Assembly: GCA_028727105.1 (NCBI GenBank)
Contig: JAQYOU010000114.1
Coordinates: 1-32,790 of the forward strand
Direction of reading: 5' to 3'
From: a bacterium
Lineage (GTDB): Bacteria > Bacillota > Clostridia > Lachnospirales > Lachnospiraceae
Length of the DNA: 32,790 bases
Part shown: positions 15,081-23,466 of the stretch, one piece after another
Layout: each line of letters opens with the position of its first letter
Numbering within the stretch: position 1 is the first letter of the stretch
Made by a program: the position numbers and the translations under genes
The notes under the pieces: model-generated
Database searches by the model: none
What the model was told of the DNA's origin: nothing
Seen by the model: only the letters and a program-made list of their open reading frames with translations

Positions 15081-15163
15081 GCCGGCGTGTCGGAATGGCA
15101 GACGATGCAGACTCAAAATCTGTTGTGGGTAACCACGTGTGGGTTCAAGTCCCACCGCCGGCA
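15081..15163 (+). tRNA. tRNA-Leu (anticodon CAA)
   Basis: The acceptor GCCGGCG pairs with CGCCGGC. The anticodon stem GCAGA/TCTGT has loop CTCAAAA, giving anticodon CAA. A long variable arm (class II) and T-arm GTGGG-TTCAAGT-CCCAC are present. The discriminator base is A and CCA is not encoded. The 69-aa track ORF at 15071 is an artefact across this gene. Confidence 0.96.
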
Positions 15164-15166
15164 GTG

Positions 15167-15204
15167 AAAAACAGGAGCAGGACGAATGTCTTGCTCCTGT
15201 TTTT
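15167..15204 (+). terminator. Intrinsic terminator of tRNA-Leu
   Basis: aaaaacaggagca-ggac pairs with gtct-tgctcctgttttt around loop gaat; the T-run follows the stem. Confidence 0.88.
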
Positions 15205-15330
15205 GTGTGGCGAGATAAAATATCACCACTGGATTATGAGAATTTTACGTGATCTTTACGGTTTCATTACTTGGGTTTGACATTGATTCTGTATAATTTG
15301 GAAAAAATGTGCAGACTGGAGAATGAACTG

Positions 15331-17106
15331 ATGAAAAAAAAGATAGGTAAGAATATAAGATTTGTGAAAGCGATCAGATCCATGGATCGAAAAAAGGTTT
15401 TTCGAAAGCTAAGGGAGAGAAGAAAGCAGCGCAAAAAAAATCGTATGGTCAAAGAGATTCTGGGAAATATGCTCATGTTTGAAATGCTGGGATTGGCGGC
15501 AGTACTCGGCATGACGATCGTGATCCTTTGTGTTCTATATTCCTCTATGCAGAATTTCCGTGACGAGAATATGAGCGCGATGCAAAATCTTGAAAATATT
15601 CAATACTGCAATGTGATGATCCAGAACACAAATTATAAGCTGATGCTCAGCTCGGACGCGGAACAGAAAAAGGCGTATTCTGCGCAGGTGGACGAGCTGG
15701 ATATGCAGCTGCAGAAAGACTTGAAGGCATTAAAGAAGAGCTACCCGCAATCCGCTGAGAGCATTGCTGAGATCCAGAAGCTACTGCAGGCGGCGTTTCC
15801 GTTCCGCTCCCAGGCAATCCTGCAGTCTCTGGTCGGAAAAAGCGGAGAAGCAGTAGCTACCCTGGAGGGGCAGTATCTTCCGCTGATCAGTGAGGTCAAT
15901 CAGAAGCTGGAAGAACTGAACGAAGAGACACAAAGAAATGCAGATCAGGCTATGCTGGTGATCCGCGGCAGCATATTCGTTTTTGGTATCATCAGTGTCT
16001 GCTTTATGATGGCTATCGCAGCGTTTGTATCTTTTAAGCAACGAAAGGTCATTGGGATGATCGTAGAGCCGTTACATCTGGTAGAACAGGCGATGGAAGA
16101 AATGGCAAGGGGCAATCTGGAATTTGATATTGATTATGAGCGCAGAAACGAATTCGGACTTCTGGCAGAACATCTGATCGCTACCGGAGAACGGTTGCGC
16201 AGTTACATTCAGGATATCTCCGGTGTGCTGGGAAAGGTGGCGGATAAGGACTTTACCGCATCAGTTGGAGCAGATTATCAGGGAATGTTTCATCCGATCA
16301 AAAATTCGATGGAAAATATTATTGACTCCATGGAGACAGTCGTTTATTCTGTGAGTGATGCGACGAAGGAGCTATCGGTAGAGTCAGGCAATATGATGGA
16401 GATTGCGGATGCATTGATGCAGTCTGTCTATAAGCAGGAAGAGCTTGTGGGTTCCTTCGAGACGGAGATGGATCTTGTGGCGGTAAAAGCGGATGAGAAT
16501 TTCCGGGCAGCGCAGGACATGAAGCGCTATACGGAACAGGCAGAACAGGTCATCAATGAGGGCAGCGGATATATGAGTGACTTGTCCGAGGTAGTTCTAA
16601 ATGTGGAACATACTTTTGCAAGCGTCACCGAAATTTTGGGCATGATCAAGGATATTTCCCAGCAGATCACGCTTTTAACACTCAATGCTTCCATTGAGGC
16701 AGCAAGAGTCGGTCAGGCCGGAAGAGGCTTTTCTGTGGTGGTAGGACAGATGCGCCAGCTGGTAGAGCAGACCAGTGAAGCTACCGGAAAGACCGAAGAG
16801 ATCTTAGCAGAAGGTCAAAAGGTTGTACAGAACGGAAAAGTAGTCGTGTCTTATGTGGAAAATAATTTTGCTGATATTAAGGACATCAGTGGTAAGATTG
16901 AAAAACATGCCACTGTGTTAAAAGAAGTGTCTGTCGAACAGCGGAGTGCAATGGAAGAATCAAAAAGACAGGTTCAGGTGATTCAGGAAATGATGGTGGG
17001 ATACCAGAATATGGCAAACAGTATTCAGCAACAGAGTAATAATCTGAATAGTCAGATAGAGAATCTGGCATGCAGAATGGAGCAGTTTCAAGTGAAAGCG
17101 CGGTAA
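15331..17106 (+). CDS. Methyl-accepting chemotaxis protein
   Basis: Membrane chemoreceptor that signals to CheA/CheW. From ATG 15331 the product is 591 aa. A very basic cytoplasmic N-terminus (about 1-45) is followed by TM1 (47-73), a small extracellular helical sensor (about 75-205), TM2 (208-234), HAMP (about 235-290) and a coiled-coil signalling domain. The hairpin tip is ITLLTLNASIEAARVGQAGRGFSVV at about 446-468, close to the consensus NLLALNASIEAARAGE. The ligand is unknown; the four-helix-type sensor has no recognised motif. The track's 20-residue extension lacks an RBS, whereas ctggag precedes ATG 15331. It converges on the araC-type gene with only 6 bp between the stop codons. The 46-residue basic stretch before TM1 is longer than usual. 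Confidence 0.92.
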   Translation: MKKKIGKNIRFVKAIRSMDRKKVFRKLRERRKQRKKNRMVKEILGNMLMFEMLGLAAVLGMTIVILCVLYSSMQNFRDENMSAMQNLENIQYCNVMIQNTNYKLMLSSDAEQKKAYSAQVDELDMQLQKDLKALKKSYPQSAESIAEIQKLLQAAFPFRSQAILQSLVGKSGEAVATLEGQYLPLISEVNQKLEELNEETQRNADQAMLVIRGSIFVFGIISVCFMMAIAAFVSFKQRKVIGMIVEPLHLVEQAMEEMARGNLEFDIDYERRNEFGLLAEHLIATGERLRSYIQDISGVLGKVADKDFTASVGADYQGMFHPIKNSMENIIDSMETVVYSVSDATKELSVESGNMMEIADALMQSVYKQEELVGSFETEMDLVAVKADENFRAAQDMKRYTEQAEQVINEGSGYMSDLSEVVLNVEHTFASVTEILGMIKDISQQITLLTLNASIEAARVGQAGRGFSVVVGQMRQLVEQTSEATGKTEEILAEGQKVVQNGKVVVSYVENNFADIKDISGKIEKHATVLKEVSVEQRSAMEESKRQVQVIQEMMVGYQNMANSIQQQSNNLNSQIENLACRMEQFQVKAR

Positions 17107-17112
17107 CTCCGG

Positions 17113-17988
17113 TTAATTCGCAGCACGGTAAGCGCTCGGTGTCATGCCAAACTGTTTTTTAAAGGCACGATTGAAATAAGAGAGGTTGTCAAAGCCCACT
17201 TCCGTTGCGATGGACAGGATGGTATCGTCTGACTGCAGCAGCAGGCGGCCTGCCATTGTGAGGCGGTAGGAGTTCAAATAGGAAGTAAAGGGTACGCCCA
17301 TGGTATTTTTAAAGAATTTCATAAAATGAGATTCTGAAAAACCTGCCAGGTCCGCCATCTCTGCGATCGTCATGGGCGAGGCATAATTGAGCTCCACATA
17401 TTTGATCACAGACTTTAATTTCTCGATATTTTTTCCGGATGAGGGGCTTCGTTTCTTGTCTGCATAGCTTGTGTACAGTGCAAAAAACAAGGAAAAGAGA
17501 TTCCCCTTGATGGCTAAAGGATAGCCTGCCGGAAAGCCCATGCAGATATTATCGTTTTTGTCGAGACAGCTTCGCACAGTTGCGTAGGCGCTGTCATTTT
17601 TTGTGAGGATCGTGGGGCAGGCGAATTTCATGGAAAAAAGAGGCTGCAAAAATGAGAGAAAGCTTGTATCCGTTCCTGTCGCCTCTAATAATTCCGGGTG
17701 AAAAATGATATTTTCGTACTCCATACGCTGATCCGAAAGACCGCTGATCGCATGAAGCTGTCCGGGGAGGATCAGTGCGACCTCCTCGGCGTGAACTTCA
17801 TAGGTTGTGAAATCCACAGAGATCGTACCGCATCCTTTCTTTATATAGATGAATTCCACCTCATCATGCCAGTGCAGCGGGACCTGCATAAAGTCCTGAG
17901 GGATCGAGCATAAATAAGTGTTATAGGGAAAGTCTGCATCAAAGTGAGATTTCTTTTCATGATAGGATTCGTATTCCGGGATATTCAT
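17113..17988 (-). CDS. AraC-family transcriptional regulator with cupin sensor domain
   Basis: DNA-binding regulator, often for sugar use. The 291-aa product has an N-terminal cupin (about 20-130; PLHWHDEVEFIYIKKGCGTI, then ILPGQLHAI), the usual ligand-binding part. The C-terminal double helix-turn-helix (about 190-290) reads MTIAEMADLAGFSESHFMKFFKNTMG and ILSIATEVGFDNLSYFNRAFKKQFGMTPSAYR, the AraC signature. The start at 17988 has aaagga 8 bases upstream; the track's 18009 start adds seven unlikely residues. It is divergent from glgP, so it may control glgP or other glycan genes, but that is only inferred from position. It converges on the chemoreceptor gene. Confidence 0.93.
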   Translation of the reverse strand: MNIPEYESYHEKKSHFDADFPYNTYLCSIPQDFMQVPLHWHDEVEFIYIKKGCGTISVDFTTYEVHAEEVALILPGQLHAISGLSDQRMEYENIIFHPELLEATGTDTSFLSFLQPLFSMKFACPTILTKNDSAYATVRSCLDKNDNICMGFPAGYPLAIKGNLFSLFFALYTSYADKKRSPSSGKNIEKLKSVIKYVELNYASPMTIAEMADLAGFSESHFMKFFKNTMGVPFTSYLNSYRLTMAGRLLLQSDDTILSIATEVGFDNLSYFNRAFKKQFGMTPSAYRAAN

Positions 17989-18088
17989 TGGTAATTTCCT
18001 TTCCACCATTCTTCGTGAGAATTGCCTGTCAAAATCCTATTGTGATGTTGTCTGATATGGATTTTGCATTTCAATTATGATGTAATTG

Positions 18089-18103
18089 ATAGTATTGTAC
18101 TAT
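18089..18103. promoter_or_regulatory. Dyad operator candidate over the araC-type promoter
   Basis: ATAGTA-ttg-TACTAT is a perfect 6+6 palindrome overlapping the -10 box of the - strand promoter. It could be an autoregulatory or other repressor site; the protein is unknown. Confidence 0.4.
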
Positions 18104-18123
18104 ATATCGGTAGAATACTGCAA
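18094..18123 (-). promoter_or_regulatory. Promoter of the araC-type gene
   Basis: On the - strand, TTGCAG (18123-18118), an 18-bp spacer, TACAAT (18099-18094). The leader to the start codon would be about 100 nt. Confidence 0.45.
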
Positions 18124-18145
18124 GCATTTATCTCCATCTGATGTA

Positions 18146-18151
18146 TATAAT
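18146..18151 (+). promoter_or_regulatory. Likely -10 box of glgP
   Basis: TATAAT with no good -35. It lies 11 bp before the MITE, so the start of transcription would fall at about the insertion point. No other plus-strand promoter is obvious between here and glgP. Confidence 0.4.
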
Positions 18152-18162
18152 GTCTACAGTTG

Positions 18163-18307
18163 GTTACTGTTCAGATCCACGTCACGCACTCCGCTGCGGG
18201 GCGTGGAGAGAACATGTAAAGGAGCCAATGCTTCCCTGCCATGCCGTCAGGCATTTTTAAATGCAGGGAAGCCCTGTTACTGGAACGAGGTACGAGTGAA
18301 CAGTAAC
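18163..18307. mobile_element. 145-bp MITE with 11-bp inverted repeats and 8-bp target duplication
   Basis: The ends are gttactgttca (18163-18173) and tgaacagtaac (18297-18307), perfect inverted repeats. They are flanked directly by tacagttg at 18155-18162 and again at 18308-18315, a perfect 8-bp target site duplication. The interior has no ORF but is highly structured: ccacg...cgtgg around ccgc-t-gcgg (about 18177-18206), and a 10-bp stem gcttccctgc/gcagggaagc (18230-18239/18263-18272) enclosing atgcc-gtca-ggcat followed by TTTTT. It would be moved in trans by a transposase not in the window. It sits in the probable 5' leader of glgP. Confidence 0.85.
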
Positions 18308-18356
18308 TACAGTTGAAACAGAGAGACCCCACCCGAAACAAAAAAGGAGAAGAATG

Positions 18357-20615
18357 ATGACTGTTAATGAATATGTAAAAAAGAGATTTGGACGTTTTAT
18401 GGATCAGTGCACCAATGAGGAAATCTACGTTGCATTACTGGAGTATGTAAAGGAGGCTGCAAGGGAGAAGGAGAGCAACGAAGGAAAAAAGAAGCTCTAC
18501 TACATTTCCGCAGAGTTTTTGATCGGAAAGCTGTTATCCAACAACCTGATCAATCTTGGATTATATGAGGAAGTAAAGACAGAGCTTGAGAAATGCGGAA
18601 AGTCTTTGGCTGAGATCGAGGAGATCGAGGCAGAGCCTTCGCTTGGAAACGGCGGACTTGGACGTCTGGCTGCATGCTTCCTTGATTCTATCGCAACCTT
18701 AGGATTAAACGGCGATGGTGTTGGATTAAACTATCATTACGGATTGTTCAAGCAGGTGTTCAAGAACCACTTACAGAGTGAGACACCGAATCCCTGGATG
18801 ACTGAGAACAGCTGGCTGCGTCCGACTGATAAAACCTATGACATCGAGTTTGGCGGATTTACATTAAAGTCCCGTATGTATGACATCGATGTAGTCGGAT
18901 ACGAGAATCGTACTACAAAGCTTCACCTCTTTGACGTTGAGACCGTTGATGAGGGCATCGTAGGAAATGACAGCATCGGATTTAATAAAGAGGATATCGC
19001 AAAGAACCTGACCCTGTTCTTATATCCCGATGACAGCGACGATGCAGGACGCCTGCTTCGCGTTTACCAGCAGTATTTTATGGTCAGCAACGCTGCCCGC
19101 CTGATCTTAGATGAGGCCGAGGCAAAGGGATCCAACCTGTATGATCTGTATGACTACGCAGTGATCCAGATCAATGATACCCATCCGACCATGGTCATCC
19201 CGGAGCTCATTCGTCTGCTTCAGGAGCGTGGCATGACCATGGATGAGGCGATCGAGGTTGTATCCAAGACCTGCGCATACACCAATCACACCATCCTGGC
19301 AGAGGCGCTTGAGAAGTGGCCCATCTCCTTCATGAAGAAGGTTGTTCCTCAGCTGATGCCCATTATCCGTGAGCTGGATGCACGTGTGAACAAGAAATGC
19401 AACGACCCGGATGTAGCGATCATCAACAAGGACAACTGTGTCTGCATGGCACACATTGATATTCATTACGGAATCAGTGTGAACGGTGTGGCTGCGCTGC
19501 ATACAGAGATCCTGAAGAACACAGAGTTACACAAATTCTACGAGTTGTATCCGGAGAAATTTAATAATAAGACAAACGGTATCACCTTCCGCCGCTGGCT
19601 GTTATACAGCAATCCGGAACTGGCTGCCCTGATCGAGGAGCTGATCGGACCCGGCTTCAAGAAGGACGCAATGGAGCTGACCAAGCTGGAGAAGTTCTTA
19701 AACGACGATGCCGTATTAGAGAAGCTGCTCTCCGTCAAAGAGGCAAGAAAAGCGATCTTAAGAGATTATATGAAGCGCACCCAGAATATCGAACTGGCTG
19801 AGAACGCGATCTTCGATATCCAGATCAAGCGTCTGCACGAGTACAAGAGACAGCAGTTGAATGCGCTGTATGTGATCCATAAATATTTTGAGATCAAGGC
19901 AGGCAAGCTGCCGAAGCGCCCCATCACCGTGATCTTTGGTGCAAAGGCTGCGCCCGCATATGTGATCGCAAAGGATATCATCCATCTGATCTTATGCTTA
20001 CAGGAGCTGATCGCAAACGATCCTGAGGTAAGCCCTTACCTGCAGGTTGTCATGGTAGAAAACTACAACGTAACACTTGCTGAGAAGCTGATTCCGGCAT
20101 GCGATATCGACGAGCAGATCTCTCTGGCTTCCAAGGAGGCATCCGGAACCAGTAACATGAAGTTCATGTTAAACGGTGCAGTGACCATCGGAACCATGGA
20201 CGGTGCAAACGTAGAGATCGCTGAGCTGGTTGGAAAAGACAACATCTTTATCTTCGGTGAGTCCAGTGAGACAGTCATCGAGCGTTATGAGCGCGGTGAT
20301 TATGTATCCAAGGATTACTATGAGAAGGATGAAGACTTAAAGAAGTGTGTTGATTTCATCGTGAGTGACGAGATGCTGAAGATCGGTCAGAAGGAAAACC
20401 TGGAGCGCCTGTACAACGAGCTTCTGAACAAAGACTGGTTCATGACCTTCCCTGATTATCAGGACTATGTAGAGACCAAGGATCAGATCTTTGCAGCATA
20501 CGAAGACCGCAAGGGCTGGGCAAAGATGATGCTTAAGAACATCAGCCAGGCAGGCTTCTTCTCATCAGACCGTACCATCGAGCAGTACAACAACGATATC
20601 TGGAAATTAAACTAA
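18357..20615 (+). CDS. glgP: Glycogen/maltodextrin phosphorylase
   Basis: PLP-dependent enzyme that phosphorolyses alpha-1,4-glucans to glucose-1-phosphate in the cytosol. The product is about 752 aa, typical for clostridial forms and shorter than E. coli GlgP/MalP. Family marks are [62 protein letters not shown], and the PLP site [20 protein letters not shown] with Lys602. Start ATG 18357 has aaggag 7 bases upstream; ATG 18354 is the alternative. It works with MalQ and the importer at 28-32 kb. A MITE occupies the leader, a divergent AraC-type gene lies upstream, and a strong terminator follows. Confidence 0.96.
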   Translation: MTVNEYVKKRFGRFMDQCTNEEIYVALLEYVKEAAREKESNEGKKKLYYISAEFLIGKLLSNNLINLGLYEEVKTELEKCGKSLAEIEEIEAEPSLGNGGLGRLAACFLDSIATLGLNGDGVGLNYHYGLFKQVFKNHLQSETPNPWMTENSWLRPTDKTYDIEFGGFTLKSRMYDIDVVGYENRTTKLHLFDVETVDEGIVGNDSIGFNKEDIAKNLTLFLYPDDSDDAGRLLRVYQQYFMVSNAARLILDEAEAKGSNLYDLYDYAVIQINDTHPTMVIPELIRLLQERGMTMDEAIEVVSKTCAYTNHTILAEALEKWPISFMKKVVPQLMPIIRELDARVNKKCNDPDVAIINKDNCVCMAHIDIHYGISVNGVAALHTEILKNTELHKFYELYPEKFNNKTNGITFRRWLLYSNPELAALIEELIGPGFKKDAMELTKLEKFLNDDAVLEKLLSVKEARKAILRDYMKRTQNIELAENAIFDIQIKRLHEYKRQQLNALYVIHKYFEIKAGKLPKRPITVIFGAKAAPAYVIAKDIIHLILCLQELIANDPEVSPYLQVVMVENYNVTLAEKLIPACDIDEQISLASKEASGTSNMKFMLNGAVTIGTMDGANVEIAELVGKDNIFIFGESSETVIERYERGDYVSKDYYEKDEDLKKCVDFIVSDEMLKIGQKENLERLYNELLNKDWFMTFPDYQDYVETKDQIFAAYEDRKGWAKMMLKNISQAGFFSSDRTIEQYNNDIWKLN

Positions 20616-20640
20616 AATTGAAATAAAAATAACCTCCCTA

Positions 20641-20677
20641 AGCACCTGTTGACAGAACTGTCGACAGGTGCTTTTTT
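20641..20677 (+). terminator. Intrinsic terminator of glgP
   Basis: AGCACCTGT-TG-ACAG pairs with CTGT-CG-ACAGGTGCT around an aa loop, followed by TTTTTT. Confidence 0.9.
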
Positions 20678-20742
20678 GCGATATTTCAGGGAAATAACTT
20701 GATTTTCTTAATTCTTGTGTACTGAAAAAAAACAATATTTTC

Positions 20743-20771
20743 TTGACTTTCAAAATGAAAAAGGCTATAAC
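20743..20771 (+). promoter_or_regulatory. Promoter of the lipoprotein/permease unit
   Basis: TTGACT at 20743-20748, a 17-bp spacer, TATAAC at 20766-20771. Confidence 0.65.
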
Positions 20772-20835
20772 TACTATTCAGAAATAAAGCAACAATATAT
20801 GGATGAATGGATTTTAGGAAAGGAGGAGAGCAGTC

Positions 20836-21270
20836 ATGGGAAAGATCCTGACCTGGAAAAAGCTGTTTTTATATGTATGTATCTGCCTGATCGCGTTGTC
20901 AGGATGCCACAAGCAGCTGGAAAAAGGACTGGATGATATGCTTTTTGCTACCTCCTCCAAGGCTGTTTTCCAGATCCCGCAGGCACATACACAGCATTCT
21001 GATACGCTGGATGAAGGACAGTGGCTGGCTGATGACGATGCGGCTTCTCATGTAAGTATGCACGATAAGAAGCTCCTGCACGTGCGCAGAGATTTGATCA
21101 CCCCGGCACTTCTGCTGCAGGCGCTATTGGCAGGCCTGGCGGCAATGCTTGCCTACGCGGCCGCCAGTGTGTACCATAGAAGCAGCTGCCCTACCCGTGG
21201 TTTGTCACGGCTGCTGTCATTTATCCTGGATGCAGACGGTCAGAAAGATAACATCTCTTTTTCATTTTAA
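20836..21270 (+). CDS. Small lipoprotein with one C-terminal membrane segment
   Basis: A 144-aa protein I do not recognise. A signal peptide ends in lipobox LSGC (Cys24), predicting lipidation and anchoring outside the membrane. Residues 25 to about 85 are polar. A second hydrophobic stretch (about 90-112, LLLQALLAGLAAMLAYAAASVY) is a probable membrane helix, so both ends may be membrane-attached, which is unusual for a lipoprotein. The last 30 residues would then be cytoplasmic. The start has aaaggaggag 7 bases upstream and a promoter in front. It is followed 74 bp later by the ArsB/NhaD-type permease, so a functional link is possible but unproven. Confidence 0.7.
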   Translation: MGKILTWKKLFLYVCICLIALSGCHKQLEKGLDDMLFATSSKAVFQIPQAHTQHSDTLDEGQWLADDDAASHVSMHDKKLLHVRRDLITPALLLQALLAGLAAMLAYAAASVYHRSSCPTRGLSRLLSFILDADGQKDNISFSF

Positions 21271-21344
21271 ATTTGATGAGTAATGAATATGAATCGTGGC
21301 CGGATCTGTCACGATAGGTAAAATGAAATAAGAGAGGTTTGTTT

Positions 21345-22700
21345 ATGGTTGCAAAAATTTTAGCACTTGTGATCTTTTTGGTGATGTTCTTTTTTATCGT
21401 CACCGAAAAGTTTGAGCGTCATTATGTGACGCTGGCTTGTGGTGCGGTGATGCTGATCCTTGTGTTCGGTGTATGTATGAGAAGCCCGCAGGCTATATTT
21501 AATACACTGAATTTCCACAGTATTTTTACACCTGATTTCTGGCATGCGTCGGCAGAGGCAGGAGAATCTACCGGAGGCATCAACTGGTCGACGATCATAT
21601 TTATCGCCGGAATGATGATCATGGTAGAGGGAATGGGCAAGGCAGGCTTTTTCCGCTGGCTGTGCTTAAAGCTGGCAAAGCTTGTGAACTATCAGCCGGT
21701 GCGTATCTTTGTTGTATTTATGCTGATGTCCGCATTTCTGTCCATGTTTATTGACAGTATTACCGTGATCCTGTTTCTGGCAGCTGTCACCGTAGAGCTT
21801 TGTCAGCTGTTAAAATGTAATCCGGTACCGATGATCCTGTCGGAAGTGTTCTGTGCGAACCTTGGAGGCTCTGCTACCATGTGCGGCGATCCGCCCAACA
21901 TTATTATCGGAACATCCCTGCACTATGCATTTTCGGATTTTCTTACAAACACCGGACTGATCGCAGGAATCTCACTGATCGCAGTTGTCATTTATTTTTA
22001 CATATGCTTTCATAAGCAGCTGGCAGTGAAAACCGGGGAATCTGCACAGCCGGTTCACTATCCGGATCCGAAGGAGGCCATCACGGATCCGAAGCTGTTT
22101 GGCCTTAGTATTGGAATTTTTGCTATTGCAGTGGTGCTTTTGATCACACACGCGAACACGGGACTTACCGTAGCATTCATCGGGGTGTTTGTTGCGATCC
22201 TGACACTTATTGTGCACCACAGGGAAATTCCGGAGCTGATGCAGAAGGTGGATTATAAGACATTGTTGTTTTTTATCGGACTGTTCGTTGTTGTGGGTGG
22301 TCTGGAGCAGACCGGCGTGCTGGTGCTGATCGCAGACGGGATCAGCGCGGTCTGTGGATCCAATGCAAAACTGATGGTGGCGATCATCCTCTGGGTATCC
22401 GCAGTTGCCAGTGCCTTTGTGGATAATATCCCCTTTGCTGCAACGATGATCCCGGTTGTTCAGACCCTTTCACAGCTGCAGGGCGTGCCGCTGCCGACAC
22501 TGGCATGGACGCTCTCCATGGGTACGGATATCGGAGGAAGCGCAACACCCATCGGCGCATCTGCCAATGTTGTAGGAATTTCAGTTGCTTCCAGAGAGGG
22601 TTACCCCATCGGATGGGGCAAATATTGCAAATACTGCGCGCCTGCAACCGTGATGGTCGTTGCGATCTCTATGGTGTGCATTTATATCAGATACTTTTAA
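21345..22700 (+). CDS. ArsB/NhaD-type ion transporter family permease
   Basis: A polytopic membrane protein (451 aa, about 11-12 hydrophobic segments) of the ion transporter superfamily that includes ArsB, NhaD and CitMHS. Both halves carry the pseudo-repeated motif: GGSATMCGDPPNIIIG (about 175-190) and GGSATPIGASANVVG (about 397-411). SLC13/ArsB relatives move anions such as arsenite, dicarboxylates or citrate, or exchange Na+/H+. The substrate cannot be read from the sequence, and no arsR or arsA neighbours argue for arsenite. Start ATG 21345 has agagagg 7-8 bases upstream; the track start is a TTG two codons earlier. A small hairpin (atcgtg...cacgat, 21291-21313) lies in the leader. It is likely co-transcribed with the next gene (18 bp gap). 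Confidence 0.87.
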   Translation: MVAKILALVIFLVMFFFIVTEKFERHYVTLACGAVMLILVFGVCMRSPQAIFNTLNFHSIFTPDFWHASAEAGESTGGINWSTIIFIAGMMIMVEGMGKAGFFRWLCLKLAKLVNYQPVRIFVVFMLMSAFLSMFIDSITVILFLAAVTVELCQLLKCNPVPMILSEVFCANLGGSATMCGDPPNIIIGTSLHYAFSDFLTNTGLIAGISLIAVVIYFYICFHKQLAVKTGESAQPVHYPDPKEAITDPKLFGLSIGIFAIAVVLLITHANTGLTVAFIGVFVAILTLIVHHREIPELMQKVDYKTLLFFIGLFVVVGGLEQTGVLVLIADGISAVCGSNAKLMVAIILWVSAVASAFVDNIPFAATMIPVVQTLSQLQGVPLPTLAWTLSMGTDIGGSATPIGASANVVGISVASREGYPIGWGKYCKYCAPATVMVVAISMVCIYIRYF

Positions 22701-22718
22701 ATTAAGGGGGTTGATATC

Positions 22719-23330
22719 ATGAGTGATTCACAGGTTATCATTACGATCGGACGAGAGTTCGGAAGCGGCGGACATGCCATTGCAGAGGAATTGTCCAGAC
22801 GCCTTGGGCTCAAGTTCTACGATCACAATATTTTGGATGAGATTGCTTTGGAAAAGGGTGTCGATCCGGAAACCCTCCGCAGGTATGACGAGAAACCGCA
22901 CAAGCTGTTTCTGTCCAGAAGTGTGAAAGGGCATCATAGTTCCGCAGAGGTTAATGTTGCGTATATGCAGTTTGATTATCTGAAAAAGAAAGCGGCGCAG
23001 GGCGAGTCTTTTATCGTGGTTGGGCGTTGCGCGGAAGGTATCTTTGAGGGTCATCCGGGTCTGATCTCCATTTTTATCCTTGGCAATAAGGAGGAAAAAT
23101 GTAAGCGTGTCATGGAGTTGTACCACCTGAGTGAGCAGGAGGCACTGGAAAAAATGAGACGACACGATGAATACCGCAAACGTTATCACAACAATTTCTG
23201 TGAAGACAAGTGGGGCGATTCCCGTACTTATGATCTTTGCATCAACAGCAGCTTAAAGGGGCTTGAGGTGACGACCGATGTGCTGGAAGCCTATATCCGC
23301 ACACGGATGGACTCCGGAAACAAGCAGTAA
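22719..23330 (+). CDS. Cytidylate kinase-like protein
   Basis: A P-loop nucleoside-monophosphate-kinase-like protein of the Cytidylate_kin2 family. In 203 aa, IITIGREFGSGGHAIAEELSRRLG (about 8-31) is the family's modified Walker A, followed by FYDHNILDEIA. FIVVGRCAE corresponds to the central strand, and RYHNNFCEDKWGDSRTYDLCINSS is typical of the C-terminus. These proteins differ from the essential Cmk, and their substrate is generally unassigned. Start ATG 22719 has aaggggg upstream. It follows the permease by 18 bp and ends at a long perfect terminator stem. Confidence 0.9.
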   Translation: MSDSQVIITIGREFGSGGHAIAEELSRRLGLKFYDHNILDEIALEKGVDPETLRRYDEKPHKLFLSRSVKGHHSSAEVNVAYMQFDYLKKKAAQGESFIVVGRCAEGIFEGHPGLISIFILGNKEEKCKRVMELYHLSEQEALEKMRRHDEYRKRYHNNFCEDKWGDSRTYDLCINSSLKGLEVTTDVLEAYIRTRMDSGNKQ

Positions 23331-23342
23331 GTGTGAGGTACA

Positions 23343-23384
23343 TGTCAAAAAGGATGGGTAGGGTGATACTCATCCTTTTTGACA
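23343..23384 (+). terminator. Intrinsic terminator after the kinase-like gene
   Basis: A perfect 14-bp stem, TGTCAAAAAGGATG/CATCCTTTTTGACA. The T-run lies in the distal arm rather than after it, so a shorter stem plus T5 may be the working form. Confidence 0.7.
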
Positions 23385-23393
23385 TACCCCTGT

Positions 23394-23423
23394 TTGCTGA
23401 AAACAGATTCGTATATTTATAGT
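23394..23423 (+). promoter_or_regulatory. Promoter of the BspA-like gene
   Basis: TTGCTG at 23394-23399, an 18-bp spacer, TATAGT at 23418-23423; a 43-bp leader follows. Confidence 0.5.
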
Positions 23424-23466
23424 AAGAAAAAGTCAGAGTCAGACAAATGCTCAAGAGGAGAAAAGA

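Noticed and set aside
15071-15280. 69-aa ORF
   Set aside because: It overlaps the tRNA-Leu gene and its terminator.
15277-15297. TTGACA and TATAAT ahead of the chemoreceptor gene
   Set aside because: Only 9 bp separate the two boxes, too short for a sigma-70-type promoter; the -10 may be real with another -35 that I could not identify.
18086-18316. 76-aa ORF across the MITE
   Set aside because: It crosses both ends of the element and its target duplication; no RBS and no coding character.
20715-20936. 73-aa ORF overlapping the lipoprotein start
   Set aside because: Starts within the promoter region, has no RBS, and is out of frame with the well-supported lipoprotein gene.
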